Shown here one piece after another: positions 40,932 through 49,747 of a stretch of 64,000 nucleotides of DNA. Each line of letters opens with the position of its first letter. Position 1 is the stretch's first letter. The position numbers were made by a program, and so were the translations under genes. The stretch is from Bryobacteraceae bacterium (GTDB taxonomy: Bacteria; Acidobacteriota; Terriglobia; Bryobacterales; Bryobacteraceae), in contig BPGE01000001.1 of assembly GCA_026002875.1 (NCBI GenBank), positions 3,348,001 through 3,412,000 on the forward strand, in the 5' to 3' direction. Below the pieces are notes generated by a model. The model made no database searches, had not been told where the DNA came from, and saw only the letters and a list, made by a program, of their open reading frames with translations.

Positions 40932-43378
40932 CCGGCGGGCTGGCCGCGCTGGCTGTTGTGGCGGCGCTGGCCTTTGCGCAACACATGCCGCCCGGAGAAA
41001 GTGCGCGTCCGGGCAGGTTTCCGTTGCCCGCCAGGGAAGGGCCGCTGCGCAAGGCCCAATTGCTGCTGCGCGAGGGCAGGACGGAAGAGGCGCGGCGCGA
41101 ACTGCAGAGGCTGATCCAGACAGGGCGGAACGATGCGATGACCTGGTATCAGCTCGCGCGCAGCTACCTGCTGGATTTCTATTCCGGCACGGATTACCAG
41201 AAGCGCCGCACGTCGCTCAATCTGGCCATGGAGGCGCTGGGCACGGCGCTGAAGCGCGACCCCGATCACATTCCGTCGCTCAAGGCCAAGGCAGTCATTC
41301 ATGCGCGCGCCGAACTGCTCTACTACGACCCGAACCTGGCTTACGGGCTGGCGGCGCGCGTGGCGCAGCTCGAGCCGAACGCCTACGGGTTCCTGCTCAA
41401 TCTTTCCGACTGGATGAGCGGCGAAGTGCGGTTCACAAAAGAGACGGGCAACCGCGTGCCGCATGATCCGCTGATCGGGCTGGACCGGTCGATCGATCTG
41501 CTCGAACAGGTGATCGACGGCGCGATGCCCTACAGCAACGAAGAGCTGACCGCGCTGGCCATGATGGCAAAGACGCTGGTGCGGCGCGGCAACTTCCAGG
41601 AATCGCTCCTGTACTTCCGCCAGGCGCTGGAACGGACAAAAGAGCCCGCGCTCGTCCATGAGCTGTACCGGGAGATGGGCACCGCGTATTACCGCATGGG
41701 CGAATTCGGAGAGGCCGCGCGGCTCTTTTATCAGGCGCTGCAGGTGAACAACAACCCTGTGGATCAGTGGCTGCTCAAGGTGGCGATGGACCAGTTGCCG
41801 GGAGAGCCGCCGCCGATTCCGAAGCAGTTCCTCTTTCCGGCGCGTCCGCTCGTGCCGCGCGCGGGCGAGAACCCGCTGCTCGAGTTCGAAGACATCGCGC
41901 CGCGGCTCGGCATCGACCGTCACGACGGCAATGGCACGGCGGCGTGGGCGGACTACGATGGCGACGGGGATCTTGACCTGTTTGAAAGCGGAAGCGGCGA
42001 GTTCATCCGCGTGATCCGCAATGACGGGCGGCGGTTCACGGACGCGACGGAAGCGGCGGGCCTCGCCGGCGTCGCTTCCGGCTACAGCCTGAATCTTGTG
42101 GATTTCGACAACGACGGCCGCCCCGATCTGTACATTTCGCTGAACGGCTGGAGCGGACCGATGAAGAACCGGCTGTTCCGCAACACGGGCGGGCGCTTCG
42201 AAGATGTCACGGACAAGTCCGGCGCGGGCGACGAAGGCAACGGGTTCGTCTCGCTCTGGGCGGACTTCGACAACGACGGCTGGCTGGATCTGGCCATCGC
42301 CAATGGCGTTCTCAAGGACGGCAGCGTGCCGCAGATCTACCGCAACAACGGGGACGGCACGTTCACGAACATGACGAAGCAGGCGGGGATCAACGAACCG
42401 CCCGACCACGGCGCCATTGGCATGGCGCTCGGCGACTTCGACCGCGACGGACGGGTCGACATCCTGATCAACGGGCTCGACCCTGCGCCCAACCGGCTGT
42501 ACCGGAACCTGGGCAACTGGAAGTTCCGCGACGTGGCGCGCGAAGCGGGGCTGGTGCAGCCCGTGCACAACGGTTTCGTCTGCTTCCTGTTCGACTACAA
42601 TAACGACGGCTATCCGGATGCGCTGACCACCAGCCTGGCCGCATGGGAGTCCGTAGTCGCGGCGTTGCGCCTGGATTATGCCGTGCCGAAGACGCGGGTG
42701 CATCCCGACTCGAGCCGCCTTTTCCGGAACAACCGCAACGGAACATTCACCGACGTAACCTACGAAGCAGGCCTTCAATTCCCGATGGGCGTGATGGGAG
42801 CGGGCGTGGCCGATCTGGATAATGACGGTTACCTGGATCTGTATCTGGGCGTCGGCGATCCTCAACTTTCGCGGCTGGAGCCCAATCGTTTTTTCCGGAA
42901 CAATGGAGATGGAACGTTCAGCGATCTGACCGATTTCGTGAAATTCCAGCGTCCAGGGAACAAGGGCCATGGCGTCGCATTCATCGACTGGGAAGAAGAC
43001 GGAGACCTGGACATTTATGCGCAACTCGGCGGTCATTATCCCGGAGATCACGCGAGAAACGCCTTCTACCGGAATCTGAAGGCGAACCGCAACGGATGGC
43101 TGCAGGTGGATCTGAAAGCCGTGCAGTCCAACCGCGACGCCGTCGGCGCACAGCTGACGCTCCGGGCTGGCGATCTGCTGGCCTACCGGGAGGTGAAGGG
43201 AAGCGAGGGATTCGGGGCCACCAGCCAGAAGCGGCAGCATTTCGGCATCGGGCCGCGCAAGCGGATTGATTCGCTGGAAATCCGCTGGCCCAGCGGCGTC
43301 CAGCAGAAAATCGAGGCGCTGGAAGCGGGTCAGATCATCGAAGTGGAAGAGGGCCGCGGATGGCGCAGGGTGAAGTGA
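40892..43378 (+). CDS. Exported TPR/FG-GAP protein with C-terminal ASPIC/UnbV domain (CRTAC1 family)
   Basis: An 828-residue exported protein. A signal-anchor (GGLAALAVVAALAFAQ) is followed by TPR-like helices (residues about 50-290), then six to eight FG-GAP/VCBS-type repeats carrying Ca2+-binding loops such as DYDGDGDLDLF, DFDNDGRPDLY and DLDNDGYLDLY, and a C-terminal ASPIC/UnbV domain (SNRDAVGAQLTLRAGD, LEIRWPSG). These proteins are thought to form extracellular beta-propellers for adhesion or polysaccharide contact. The gene overlaps the DUF190 gene by 40 bases. A paralogue follows after 34 bases. Confidence 0.83.
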   Translation: MGRRQSPALRAGVTGGLAALAVVAALAFAQHMPPGESARPGRFPLPAREGPLRKAQLLLREGRTEEARRELQRLIQTGRNDAMTWYQLARSYLLDFYSGTDYQKRRTSLNLAMEALGTALKRDPDHIPSLKAKAVIHARAELLYYDPNLAYGLAARVAQLEPNAYGFLLNLSDWMSGEVRFTKETGNRVPHDPLIGLDRSIDLLEQVIDGAMPYSNEELTALAMMAKTLVRRGNFQESLLYFRQALERTKEPALVHELYREMGTAYYRMGEFGEAARLFYQALQVNNNPVDQWLLKVAMDQLPGEPPPIPKQFLFPARPLVPRAGENPLLEFEDIAPRLGIDRHDGNGTAAWADYDGDGDLDLFESGSGEFIRVIRNDGRRFTDATEAAGLAGVASGYSLNLVDFDNDGRPDLYISLNGWSGPMKNRLFRNTGGRFEDVTDKSGAGDEGNGFVSLWADFDNDGWLDLAIANGVLKDGSVPQIYRNNGDGTFTNMTKQAGINEPPDHGAIGMALGDFDRDGRVDILINGLDPAPNRLYRNLGNWKFRDVAREAGLVQPVHNGFVCFLFDYNNDGYPDALTTSLAAWESVVAALRLDYAVPKTRVHPDSSRLFRNNRNGTFTDVTYEAGLQFPMGVMGAGVADLDNDGYLDLYLGVGDPQLSRLEPNRFFRNNGDGTFSDLTDFVKFQRPGNKGHGVAFIDWEEDGDLDIYAQLGGHYPGDHARNAFYRNLKANRNGWLQVDLKAVQSNRDAVGAQLTLRAGDLLAYREVKGSEGFGATSQKRQHFGIGPRKRIDSLEIRWPSGVQQKIEALEAGQIIEVEEGRGWRRVK

Positions 43379-43412
43379 CAGCGCGCGCGGGACTGCAGCG
43401 CAGGGGGAAGAC

Positions 43413-45059
43413 ATGACGGAACGCCCGGGCTGGCGGGCTCTGGCGGGCGCATGGGCGGTGGCGGGCGCGCTGGCTCTGCTGTTGGCAGAGGTTCAGGCTC
43501 CTCCCGCCGAGCCGTTCGAGGAATTGACGGGCGTCATTCCCTTCGTGCTCCGCAACGCCGCCACTCCAGAGAAGCATCAGATCGAGACGATGCCGGGCGG
43601 AATCGCCATCTTCGACTATGACAACGATGGGCTGCTGGACATCTACTTCCTGAACGGCGCTCCGCAACCCTCGCTGGCGAAGTCCGGCCCCGAGTGGTGG
43701 AACCGGCTCTACCGGAATCGGGGCAACTGGCGGTTCGAGGACGTCACAGAAAAGGCCGGACTCGCCGGTGAGGGCTACGGCATGGGCGTGGCGGCCGGCG
43801 ACTATGACAACGACGGCTGGACGGACCTGCTGGTCACGAGCGTCCATTTCAGCCGCCTGTACCGCAACCGCGGCGACGGCACGTTTGAAGATGTCACAAA
43901 GAAAGCAGGAATTCCCGCCACGCACTGGCCGATTTCCGCCGGCTGGTTCGACATGGACAACGACGGCGACCTTGATCTGTTCATCGTCAATTACTGCATC
44001 TGGGACCCGAAAACTGAGCCGTTTTGCGGAGACAAACGCGCCGGTTACCGCACCTACTGCCACCCCAAATACTACGAAGGCCTCCCCAATACCCTGCTGC
44101 GCAACAACGGCGACGGAACATTCACTGACATCTCGAAAAGCGCGGGAATTTCCCAAAAAATCGGGAAAGGCATGTCTGTTGCCTTTGCGGATTACAACAA
44201 TGACGGGCTGATGGACGTCCTGGTGACCAACGACACCGTGCCGAATTTCCTCTTCCGGAACGAGGGCAACGGGCGCTTCACCGAGATCGGATTCACGGCG
44301 GGAATCGCCATAGCCGATGACGGCAAGATCCTGTCCACGATGGGCGCGGAGTTCCGGGACATCGACAACGACGGCTGGCCTGACATCTTCGTCACTGCGT
44401 TGGCCAATGAGACCTTCCCGCTGTTCCGGAACCTCGGCAACGGCGTGTTCCAGGACATGACGTACCGGAGCAGGATCGGCGCCGCTTCCCTGCCCCACAG
44501 CGGCTGGAGCCTGGGCGTTGCCGACTTCGATCTCGACGGCTGGAAGGACATCTTCACCGCCAACGGCGACGTGCAGGACAACACGGAGCTCTTCTCCAGC
44601 CGCGCTTCGAAACAGCAGAATCAGCTGTTCCGGAACGAGAAGGGAAAGACATTCTCGAGCGTGGTTTTCGGCGCGCGGGCGCAGCACCGCGGCGTCGCCC
44701 TGGGAGATCTGGACGGCGACGGGCGGACTGATGCAGCCGTCAGCGTGCTGAACGAACCGGCGAAGCTCTACCGTAACCGCCTGGGAGAAGGACGGAACTG
44801 GATTGCGCTTCGGCTGACGGGCACACAGAGCAACCGGGACGCGATCGGCGCGAAGGTGCGCGTGACGGCTGGCGGACTGACTCAGTACAATCACGTCTCG
44901 ACCTCCACCGGCTACCAGTGTTCCAGCGAGAAGACGCTGCGCTTCGGCATCGCCGGCGCCGCACGCGCGGACGAAGTGGAAATCACATGGCCCACGGGGA
45001 AAAAACAGATTCTTCGCGGCGTGCCGGCGGGCCGGGTTATCGAGGTGAAGGAGGACTGA
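43413..45059 (+). CDS. Exported FG-GAP protein with ASPIC/UnbV domain (CRTAC1 family), second copy
   Basis: A 548-residue paralogue of the preceding gene without the TPR region. Signal segment WAVAGALALLLAEVQA; FG-GAP loops include DYDNDGLLDIYF, DYDNDGWTDLLV, DMDNDGDLDLFI, DIDNDGWPDIFV and DLDGDGRTDAAV; the C-terminal ASPIC/UnbV domain has SNRDAIGAKVRVTAGG and VEITWPTGKK. A good Shine-Dalgarno run, AGGGGGAAG, precedes the ATG at 43413, as expected for a downstream operon gene. The end overlaps the convergent TPR gene by 23 bases. Confidence 0.85.
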   Translation: MTERPGWRALAGAWAVAGALALLLAEVQAPPAEPFEELTGVIPFVLRNAATPEKHQIETMPGGIAIFDYDNDGLLDIYFLNGAPQPSLAKSGPEWWNRLYRNRGNWRFEDVTEKAGLAGEGYGMGVAAGDYDNDGWTDLLVTSVHFSRLYRNRGDGTFEDVTKKAGIPATHWPISAGWFDMDNDGDLDLFIVNYCIWDPKTEPFCGDKRAGYRTYCHPKYYEGLPNTLLRNNGDGTFTDISKSAGISQKIGKGMSVAFADYNNDGLMDVLVTNDTVPNFLFRNEGNGRFTEIGFTAGIAIADDGKILSTMGAEFRDIDNDGWPDIFVTALANETFPLFRNLGNGVFQDMTYRSRIGAASLPHSGWSLGVADFDLDGWKDIFTANGDVQDNTELFSSRASKQQNQLFRNEKGKTFSSVVFGARAQHRGVALGDLDGDGRTDAAVSVLNEPAKLYRNRLGEGRNWIALRLTGTQSNRDAIGAKVRVTAGGLTQYNHVSTSTGYQCSSEKTLRFGIAGAARADEVEITWPTGKKQILRGVPAGRVIEVKED

Positions 45060-45747
45060 GGCGGGCGCGGATTTTCGACCGCAGCACGAACGCCTCTTCG
45101 AAATCAGACCGGAGTTCCAGCGCCCGTTCGACGGCGCGCAGCGCTTCTTCCAGCCGGTCGCACTGCGAGAGGGCGAAGGCCAGCTCGAAACGCGCCTCCG
45201 GCGTCTCCGGCTGCTGCGCCGCCTCAGCCACGGGCACCGCTTCCGCAGCGCGGCCCTGACGCGTGAGGAACCGGGCGTAGGCGAGATGGGCCTTCTGGCG
45301 CCCTGCGTCGTTGCGGCGCACCGCGGAACGAAACCACCGCTCGGCCTCGGCGGGCTGGATCAGCGCTTCATAACACTGTCCCAGCGCTGCTTCAACGCGT
45401 CCCTTCACCGGATCATGGCGGAGCGCGCGCTTCAGCGGCTCGATCGCCTTTTCGTACTGGTCAGCGGCGTAGTAAGCGCGGCCAAGGTAATAACAGACAT
45501 CTTCCAGCTGCGGCGCCAGATCGCAGGCGCGCCGGAACGGTTCGATCGAGCCGTGATAGTCCTCGATCTTCGCATGCGCCACGCCGAGCGCTTTCCAGTA
45601 CAGCGCGTTCTCTGGAGCCAGCCGCGCAGCCTCGGCGAAGTGGGGGATGGCGTCCGCGGCGCGATTCTGCGCGAACAGCGTCACGCCGCGCTGGTAGGCC
45701 GACTGCGCCTCCGGCGGCGCCGCAAGCAGAAGTGCCAGCAGCAGCAT
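45037..45747 (-). CDS. Exported TPR repeat protein
   Basis: A 236-residue protein with a short signal peptide (MLLLALLLAAPPEAQ) and about five TPR units, for example AADAIPHFAEAARLAPENALY and YEKAIEPLKRALRHDPVKGR, each quoted as the core only. It is likely a periplasmic scaffold. A TAGACT box preceded by GC at 45760-45765 predicts a five-base leader. It lies 15 bases downstream of the DUF2891 gene on the same strand and overlaps the end of the convergent FG-GAP gene. Confidence 0.75.
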   Translation of the reverse strand: MLLLALLLAAPPEAQSAYQRGVTLFAQNRAADAIPHFAEAARLAPENALYWKALGVAHAKIEDYHGSIEPFRRACDLAPQLEDVCYYLGRAYYAADQYEKAIEPLKRALRHDPVKGRVEAALGQCYEALIQPAEAERWFRSAVRRNDAGRQKAHLAYARFLTRQGRAAEAVPVAEAAQQPETPEARFELAFALSQCDRLEEALRAVERALELRSDFEEAFVLRSKIRARLSPPSPR

Positions 45748-45762
45748 CCCTCGATCAAAAGT

Positions 45763-46830
45763 CTAGCGTGACGGCCCGGCGGAGGAAATGCCGCGCCGCG
45801 TGGCGTAGTAAATGGCGAACGAACCCAGCCAGTGTCCGCCCTCGTAATGCTCGGCGCGGATGGCGGCGAATCCCGCTTCTGCCAGGCGCGCCGCCAGCGC
45901 TTCGAGCCCCCTGCGGCGCGGGTGAGACTGAGGCAGCGCGGAGGCAATCCCGTCCAGCATCCATGCCCGCGAGAAGTTCAGCCCTGCCAGATGATACAGT
46001 TTGCCGTCGGTGACGTCGGTGACCCGCGTGGGCTCCAGAGCGATGCTCGGCAGAAACGCAGCCAGCCATTTCGCGAACCCATTGGCGGGCAGCACGCGCC
46101 TGACGGCGTCGGCCTCTGCCAAACAGGGCGACAGGAAATCCTCGCCGGAAGGCTCGTAGTGCAGCGGGCACGCCGTGTCCTTCAGATAAAAATCCTGGAT
46201 GCGGGAAACCAGCAGCTGTTCGAAATCCGTGCGCTGCGCGATGCGGGCGTAGTCCAGCGCAAGTCCGAGCGCGAAAGCCGTGTTCGAGTGTTCGCCCGCG
46301 CGCACCGGTCGCGGCAGCCTGGGCAGCCAGGACGTGAAGCGCGCGACCGCCGCCTGTTCCAGGGGCTCGAGCGCCGCCTGCCAGCGGCGGGCGTCGACTT
46401 CATCCCATTCCCGCAGTTCCGCTGCAAGCTGCAGGAGCCATGCCAGCCCGTAGGGGCGTTCGAATGTCTGGCGTCCGGCGCCGTTCAGGTAGCGGGCTTC
46501 GGCGGCGAGGTTCTCCGCGGAGAGGCTGCGCGCCAGCGCGCGCCGGGCCTCCTGGGCGAGGGGCTCGTGGGGATACAGGCGCGCGAGCCGCGCCAGCAGC
46601 CAGTGGCCGTGGACGGAAGAGTGCCAGTCGTAGCAGCCGTAGAAAGCCGGCGTCAGCTCGCGGGGCGGACGGGCGTCGGCATCCGAGTTGAGCACATGGG
46701 CGATCTTGTTCGGATACTCGCGGTGAACGCAGTCGAGCGCGAGCCGGGCCATGCGCGAGGCGAGCGCGGCATCCGGAGGAACGGCGCTGGCGGACGCGGC
46801 GAGGGCCAGCAGCAGGGTGGTGCGAAGCAT
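45763..46830 (-). CDS. DUF2891 family exported protein
   Basis: A 355-residue protein with signal peptide MLRTTLLLALAASASAVPP. It is alpha-helical and has the DUF2891 hallmark FYGCYDWHSSVHGHW, together with AGEHSNTAFALGLALDYAR and the conserved DFLSPCLAEAD. The structure of the family suggests an alpha/alpha toroid like some glycan-active enzymes, but no activity is established. The ATG at 46830 gives the signal peptide; the open frame is 14 codons longer. A TATCAT box lies at 46849-46854, for a leader of about eleven bases. Confidence 0.8.
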   Translation of the reverse strand: MLRTTLLLALAASASAVPPDAALASRMARLALDCVHREYPNKIAHVLNSDADARPPRELTPAFYGCYDWHSSVHGHWLLARLARLYPHEPLAQEARRALARSLSAENLAAEARYLNGAGRQTFERPYGLAWLLQLAAELREWDEVDARRWQAALEPLEQAAVARFTSWLPRLPRPVRAGEHSNTAFALGLALDYARIAQRTDFEQLLVSRIQDFYLKDTACPLHYEPSGEDFLSPCLAEADAVRRVLPANGFAKWLAAFLPSIALEPTRVTDVTDGKLYHLAGLNFSRAWMLDGIASALPQSHPRRRGLEALAARLAEAGFAAIRAEHYEGGHWLGSFAIYYATRRGISSAGPSR

Positions 46831-46875
46831 GGGAGACAGCCGGTTCCGATGATAACAGGCGCGCGGAAACACGAA

Positions 46876-46906
46876 GGGCGCCGCAGCCTGCCCGGCCGCG
46901 GCGCCC
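46876..46906 (-). terminator. GC hairpin after gnd
   Basis: GGGCGCCGC (46876-46884) and GCGGCGCCC (46898-46906) form a perfect nine-bp stem with a 13-base loop, 20 bases after the gnd stop codon. There is no T-run, so it is either a Rho-assisted terminator or an mRNA 3'-end stabiliser. Confidence 0.5.
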
Positions 46907-46925
46907 GCGGGAGAGACAGCACGCT

Positions 46926-48431
46926 TCAGGCTTCCAGAATGGGCCGGCCAGGCTCGGGCCAGTCGATATGGAAGAACTTGCCGCGCGGCCGGTCGGTGCG
47001 CTCGAAGGTATGCGCGCCGAAGAAGTCGCGCTGGCCCTGAATCAGGTTCGCCGGCAGCCGCTCGGAGCGGTAGCCGTCGTAGTAGGCGAGAGCCGAGGAG
47101 AAGGCGGGAATGGGAACCCCGCGCAGCGCTGCTTCCGCAACGACGCGGCGCCAGTTGGACTGGCAGCGGTCGATCTCGCCCTTGAAGTAGGGGTCGAGCA
47201 GAAGGTTGGCGAGATTGGCGTCGCGGTCGAAGGCCTCCTTGATCTTCTGGAGGAACCGGGCGCGGATGATGCAGCCGCCGCGCCAGATCATGGCGATCTC
47301 GCCGAACTTCAGCGTCCAGTTGTACTCTTTCTGCGCTTCGCGCATCAGCTGGAAGCCCTGCGCATAGGAGCAGATCTTCGAGCAGTAGAGCGCGTCGTGG
47401 ATGGCCTGGAGAAACTCCTTGCGGCCGCCTTCGAACTTCGCCGGCGGCGGCCCCTGCAGAACCTTCGACGCAGCCACGCGCTCATCCTTCAGCGCGGACA
47501 TGAAGCGCGCGAAGACGCTCTCGGCGATCGTGTTGGCGGGCACGCCCATGTCGAGCGCGTTGACGGAGGTCCACTTGCCGGTGCCCTTCTGGCCGGCGGT
47601 GTCGAGGATGTAGTCGACCAGATAGCCCCCCGTAAACGGATCCTTCTGCTGGAGGATGTCCGCCGTGATCTGGATCAGGAAGCTGTCGAGCACGCCCTGG
47701 TTCCATTCGGCGAATACCTCGCTGCACTCGGGCGCCGACATGCCGAGATACTGCGTCATCAGCCAGTAGGCTTCAGCGATCATCTGCATGTCGCCGTATT
47801 CGATGCCGTTGTGGCACATCTTGACGTAGTGGCCGGCGCCGTTGGGCCCGATGTAGGTGCAGCAGGGCACGCCGCCTTTGATCGGCTGGCCCGGCTTCGC
47901 GCCTGTCAGCGGCCTTCCTGTATCCGGGTCGACCTTCGCGGCGATCGCCGTCCAGATGGGCTCGAGCTCCTTGTACGCTTCATACTCGCCGCCGGGCATG
48001 AGCGACGGGCCGAAACGCGCGCCTTCCTCGCCGCCGCTGACGCCGGAGCCGATGAAGCGGATGCCCTTGGCCTTCAGATCGCGCTCGCGGCGGATGGTGT
48101 CGTTCCAGTTGGCGTTGCCGCCGTCGATGAGAATGTCGCCCGGTTCGAGCAGGGGAACCAGCTGGTCGATGACGGCGTCCGTTGGAGCGCCTGCCTTGAC
48201 CATGATGATGATCTTGCGGGGACGCTTGAGGCTGGCCACGAAGTCCTTGAGATCGGCGAAGCCTGCCAGCCCGCCGGGCGTATTGGGGTTCTCGGCCACG
48301 AACTTTTCCATCGTGGCCGTGGTGCGGTTGTGGACGGAGACGCGGAAGCCGTGGTCTGCAATGTTCAGCGCAAGATTCTGGCCCATGACGGCCAGGCCGG
48401 TAAGTCCGATGTCGGAGAGTATTTCTGCCAT
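46926..48431 (-). CDS. gnd: 6-phosphogluconate dehydrogenase, decarboxylating
   Basis: A 501-residue enzyme of the long (dimeric) form. The NADP-binding [17 protein letters not shown], the substrate loop [21 protein letters not shown], shortened to [17 protein letters not shown], and the catalytic Lys-Asn region [11 protein letters not shown] are all present. It converts 6-phosphogluconate to ribulose 5-phosphate, CO2 and NADPH in the oxidative pentose-phosphate pathway. The upstream neighbour on the same strand is a KDG-type kinase, so the two genes join sugar-acid breakdown. A GAGAGG sequence lies upstream of the start. Confidence 0.93.
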   Translation of the reverse strand: MAEILSDIGLTGLAVMGQNLALNIADHGFRVSVHNRTTATMEKFVAENPNTPGGLAGFADLKDFVASLKRPRKIIIMVKAGAPTDAVIDQLVPLLEPGDILIDGGNANWNDTIRRERDLKAKGIRFIGSGVSGGEEGARFGPSLMPGGEYEAYKELEPIWTAIAAKVDPDTGRPLTGAKPGQPIKGGVPCCTYIGPNGAGHYVKMCHNGIEYGDMQMIAEAYWLMTQYLGMSAPECSEVFAEWNQGVLDSFLIQITADILQQKDPFTGGYLVDYILDTAGQKGTGKWTSVNALDMGVPANTIAESVFARFMSALKDERVAASKVLQGPPPAKFEGGRKEFLQAIHDALYCSKICSYAQGFQLMREAQKEYNWTLKFGEIAMIWRGGCIIRARFLQKIKEAFDRDANLANLLLDPYFKGEIDRCQSNWRRVVAEAALRGVPIPAFSSALAYYDGYRSERLPANLIQGQRDFFGAHTFERTDRPRGKFFHIDWPEPGRPILEA

Positions 48432-48474
48432 GGTATTTGCTGAGCCTCTCGGGAATGATCGCAGTTGCAGTCAT

Positions 48475-48497
48475 GGGCCCGGCGCAGGGCCGGGCCC
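48475..48497 (-). terminator. GC hairpin between the KDG-type kinase gene and gnd
   Basis: GGGCCCGGC (48475-48483) and GCCGGGCCC (48489-48497) form a perfect nine-bp stem with a five-base loop, ten bases after the kinase stop codon. It has no T-run. It may set the ratio of the two gene products by partial termination or by protecting the upstream mRNA. Confidence 0.45.
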
Positions 48498-48507
48498 GGG
48501 AATGAAC

Positions 48508-49590
48508 CTATCTCTGGATGCGCGCCGAGCCGCCTTTGGCGAAGCTGCGGACCTGCTCCAGCGTGGCCATGGTCGTGTCGCCCGGGAAGGTAGTGAGCAG
48601 CGCTCCGTGCGCCCAGCCGAGCTTCACCGCCTCCAGCGGCTCTTCTCCCGTGAGCAGCCCGTAGAAGAAGCCCGAAGCGAAGCCATCGCCGCCGCCGACG
48701 CGGTCGTAGATGGGCAGTTCGGCGGTGGGCGCCTGGAACGTTTCGCCGTTGATCCAGGCCACGGCGCTCCAGCTGTGATGATTGGTGGAATGCACTTCGC
48801 GCAGCGTCGTGGCGACGATTTTCACGTTCGGATACTTCTTCACGACGTCGGCGATCATGGCGATGAACACGGAGGGATCGAGCTTGGACTTCGCCGTCAC
48901 TTCAGGTCCGGGGATGCCCAGGCCGAGCTGAAGGTCCTCTTCGTTGCCCACCAGCACGTCGACGTGGCGCACGATGCGGTCAATGACGGCGACCGCCTTC
49001 TCCTGCCCGCCCCAGATGCCCCACAGCTTGGCGCGGTAATTCAGGTCGAACGACGTGACCGCGCCGGCGGCTTTGGCCGCCTGCATCGCCTCGATGATCA
49101 CCTCGCCCGTTGTCTCTGACAGCGAGGCGAAAATGCCGCCGGAGTGAAACCACCGCACGCCTTCGGCGAAGATCGACTTCCAGTCGAAATCGCCGGGCTT
49201 CAGCAGTGCTGCAGCCTCGTTCGACCGGTTGTAAAAGACTACGGGCGGCCGGACGCCGAATCCCTGGTCGGAATACACCGTGGCCATGTTGGGCCCGTTG
49301 ACGCCGTTGTGCCTGAAGCGCTTGTAGAAGGGCCGCACGCCCATGGCGCGCACGCGCTCCGCGATCAGATCGCCGATCGGATAATCAACCATCGCCGTGG
49401 CGATGCCTGTCTTCAGGCCGAAGCAGTCGGCCAGGTTCGCCGCGCAGTTGTACTCTCCGCCCGAGACGTGGATCTTGCATTCCGTCGCCTTGCGGAACGG
49501 AATGATGCCTGGGTCGAGACGGTGGACGAGAGCGCCGAGGCTGAGAAAATCCAGTGCGCCCGAAGGAGGGATCTGCAAGCCGTACTTCAT
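48508..49590 (-). CDS. kdgK: PfkB-family sugar kinase, probable 2-keto-3-deoxygluconate kinase
   Basis: A 360-residue ribokinase-family enzyme. The N-terminal part has GALVHRLDPG and the substrate region VSGGEYNCAANLA; the catalytic motif is YDRVGGGDGFASGF with the base Asp. The family phosphorylates 2-keto-3-deoxygluconate or similar keto-sugars. The match is to KDG-type kinases, but fructokinase activity cannot be excluded. A GGAG lies close to the ATG at 49590. An extended -10 (TGATATAGT, 49686-49694) predicts an 89-base leader. Confidence 0.75.
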   Translation of the reverse strand: MKYGLQIPPSGALDFLSLGALVHRLDPGIIPFRKATECKIHVSGGEYNCAANLADCFGLKTGIATAMVDYPIGDLIAERVRAMGVRPFYKRFRHNGVNGPNMATVYSDQGFGVRPPVVFYNRSNEAAALLKPGDFDWKSIFAEGVRWFHSGGIFASLSETTGEVIIEAMQAAKAAGAVTSFDLNYRAKLWGIWGGQEKAVAVIDRIVRHVDVLVGNEEDLQLGLGIPGPEVTAKSKLDPSVFIAMIADVVKKYPNVKIVATTLREVHSTNHHSWSAVAWINGETFQAPTAELPIYDRVGGGDGFASGFFYGLLTGEEPLEAVKLGWAHGALLTTFPGDTTMATLEQVRSFAKGGSARIQR

Positions 49591-49685
49591 GGTATGCTCC
49601 GTGTGCCTGATCGTGGGGTGCGGCTGCTTTCGAGCCGGCTCCGCAGGTCCGCGCCCTCTCGGAGGCCGCGGCGCGGATCGACTCC

Positions 49686-49694
49686 ACTATATCA
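49686..49694 (-). promoter_or_regulatory. Extended -10 promoter for the KDG-type kinase gene
   Basis: Reading leftwards TGATATAGT, a TGN-extended -10. The predicted start near 49679 gives a leader of about 89 bases that ends with a GGAG before the ATG at 49590. The upstream -35 region is a poor match (GTTTTT at 17 bases). Confidence 0.4.
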
Positions 49695-49747
49695 AACTGG
49701 CATGTCAGAAAAACAGACCCGCGGGTAAGAAATCCCGGCGGCGCGTC

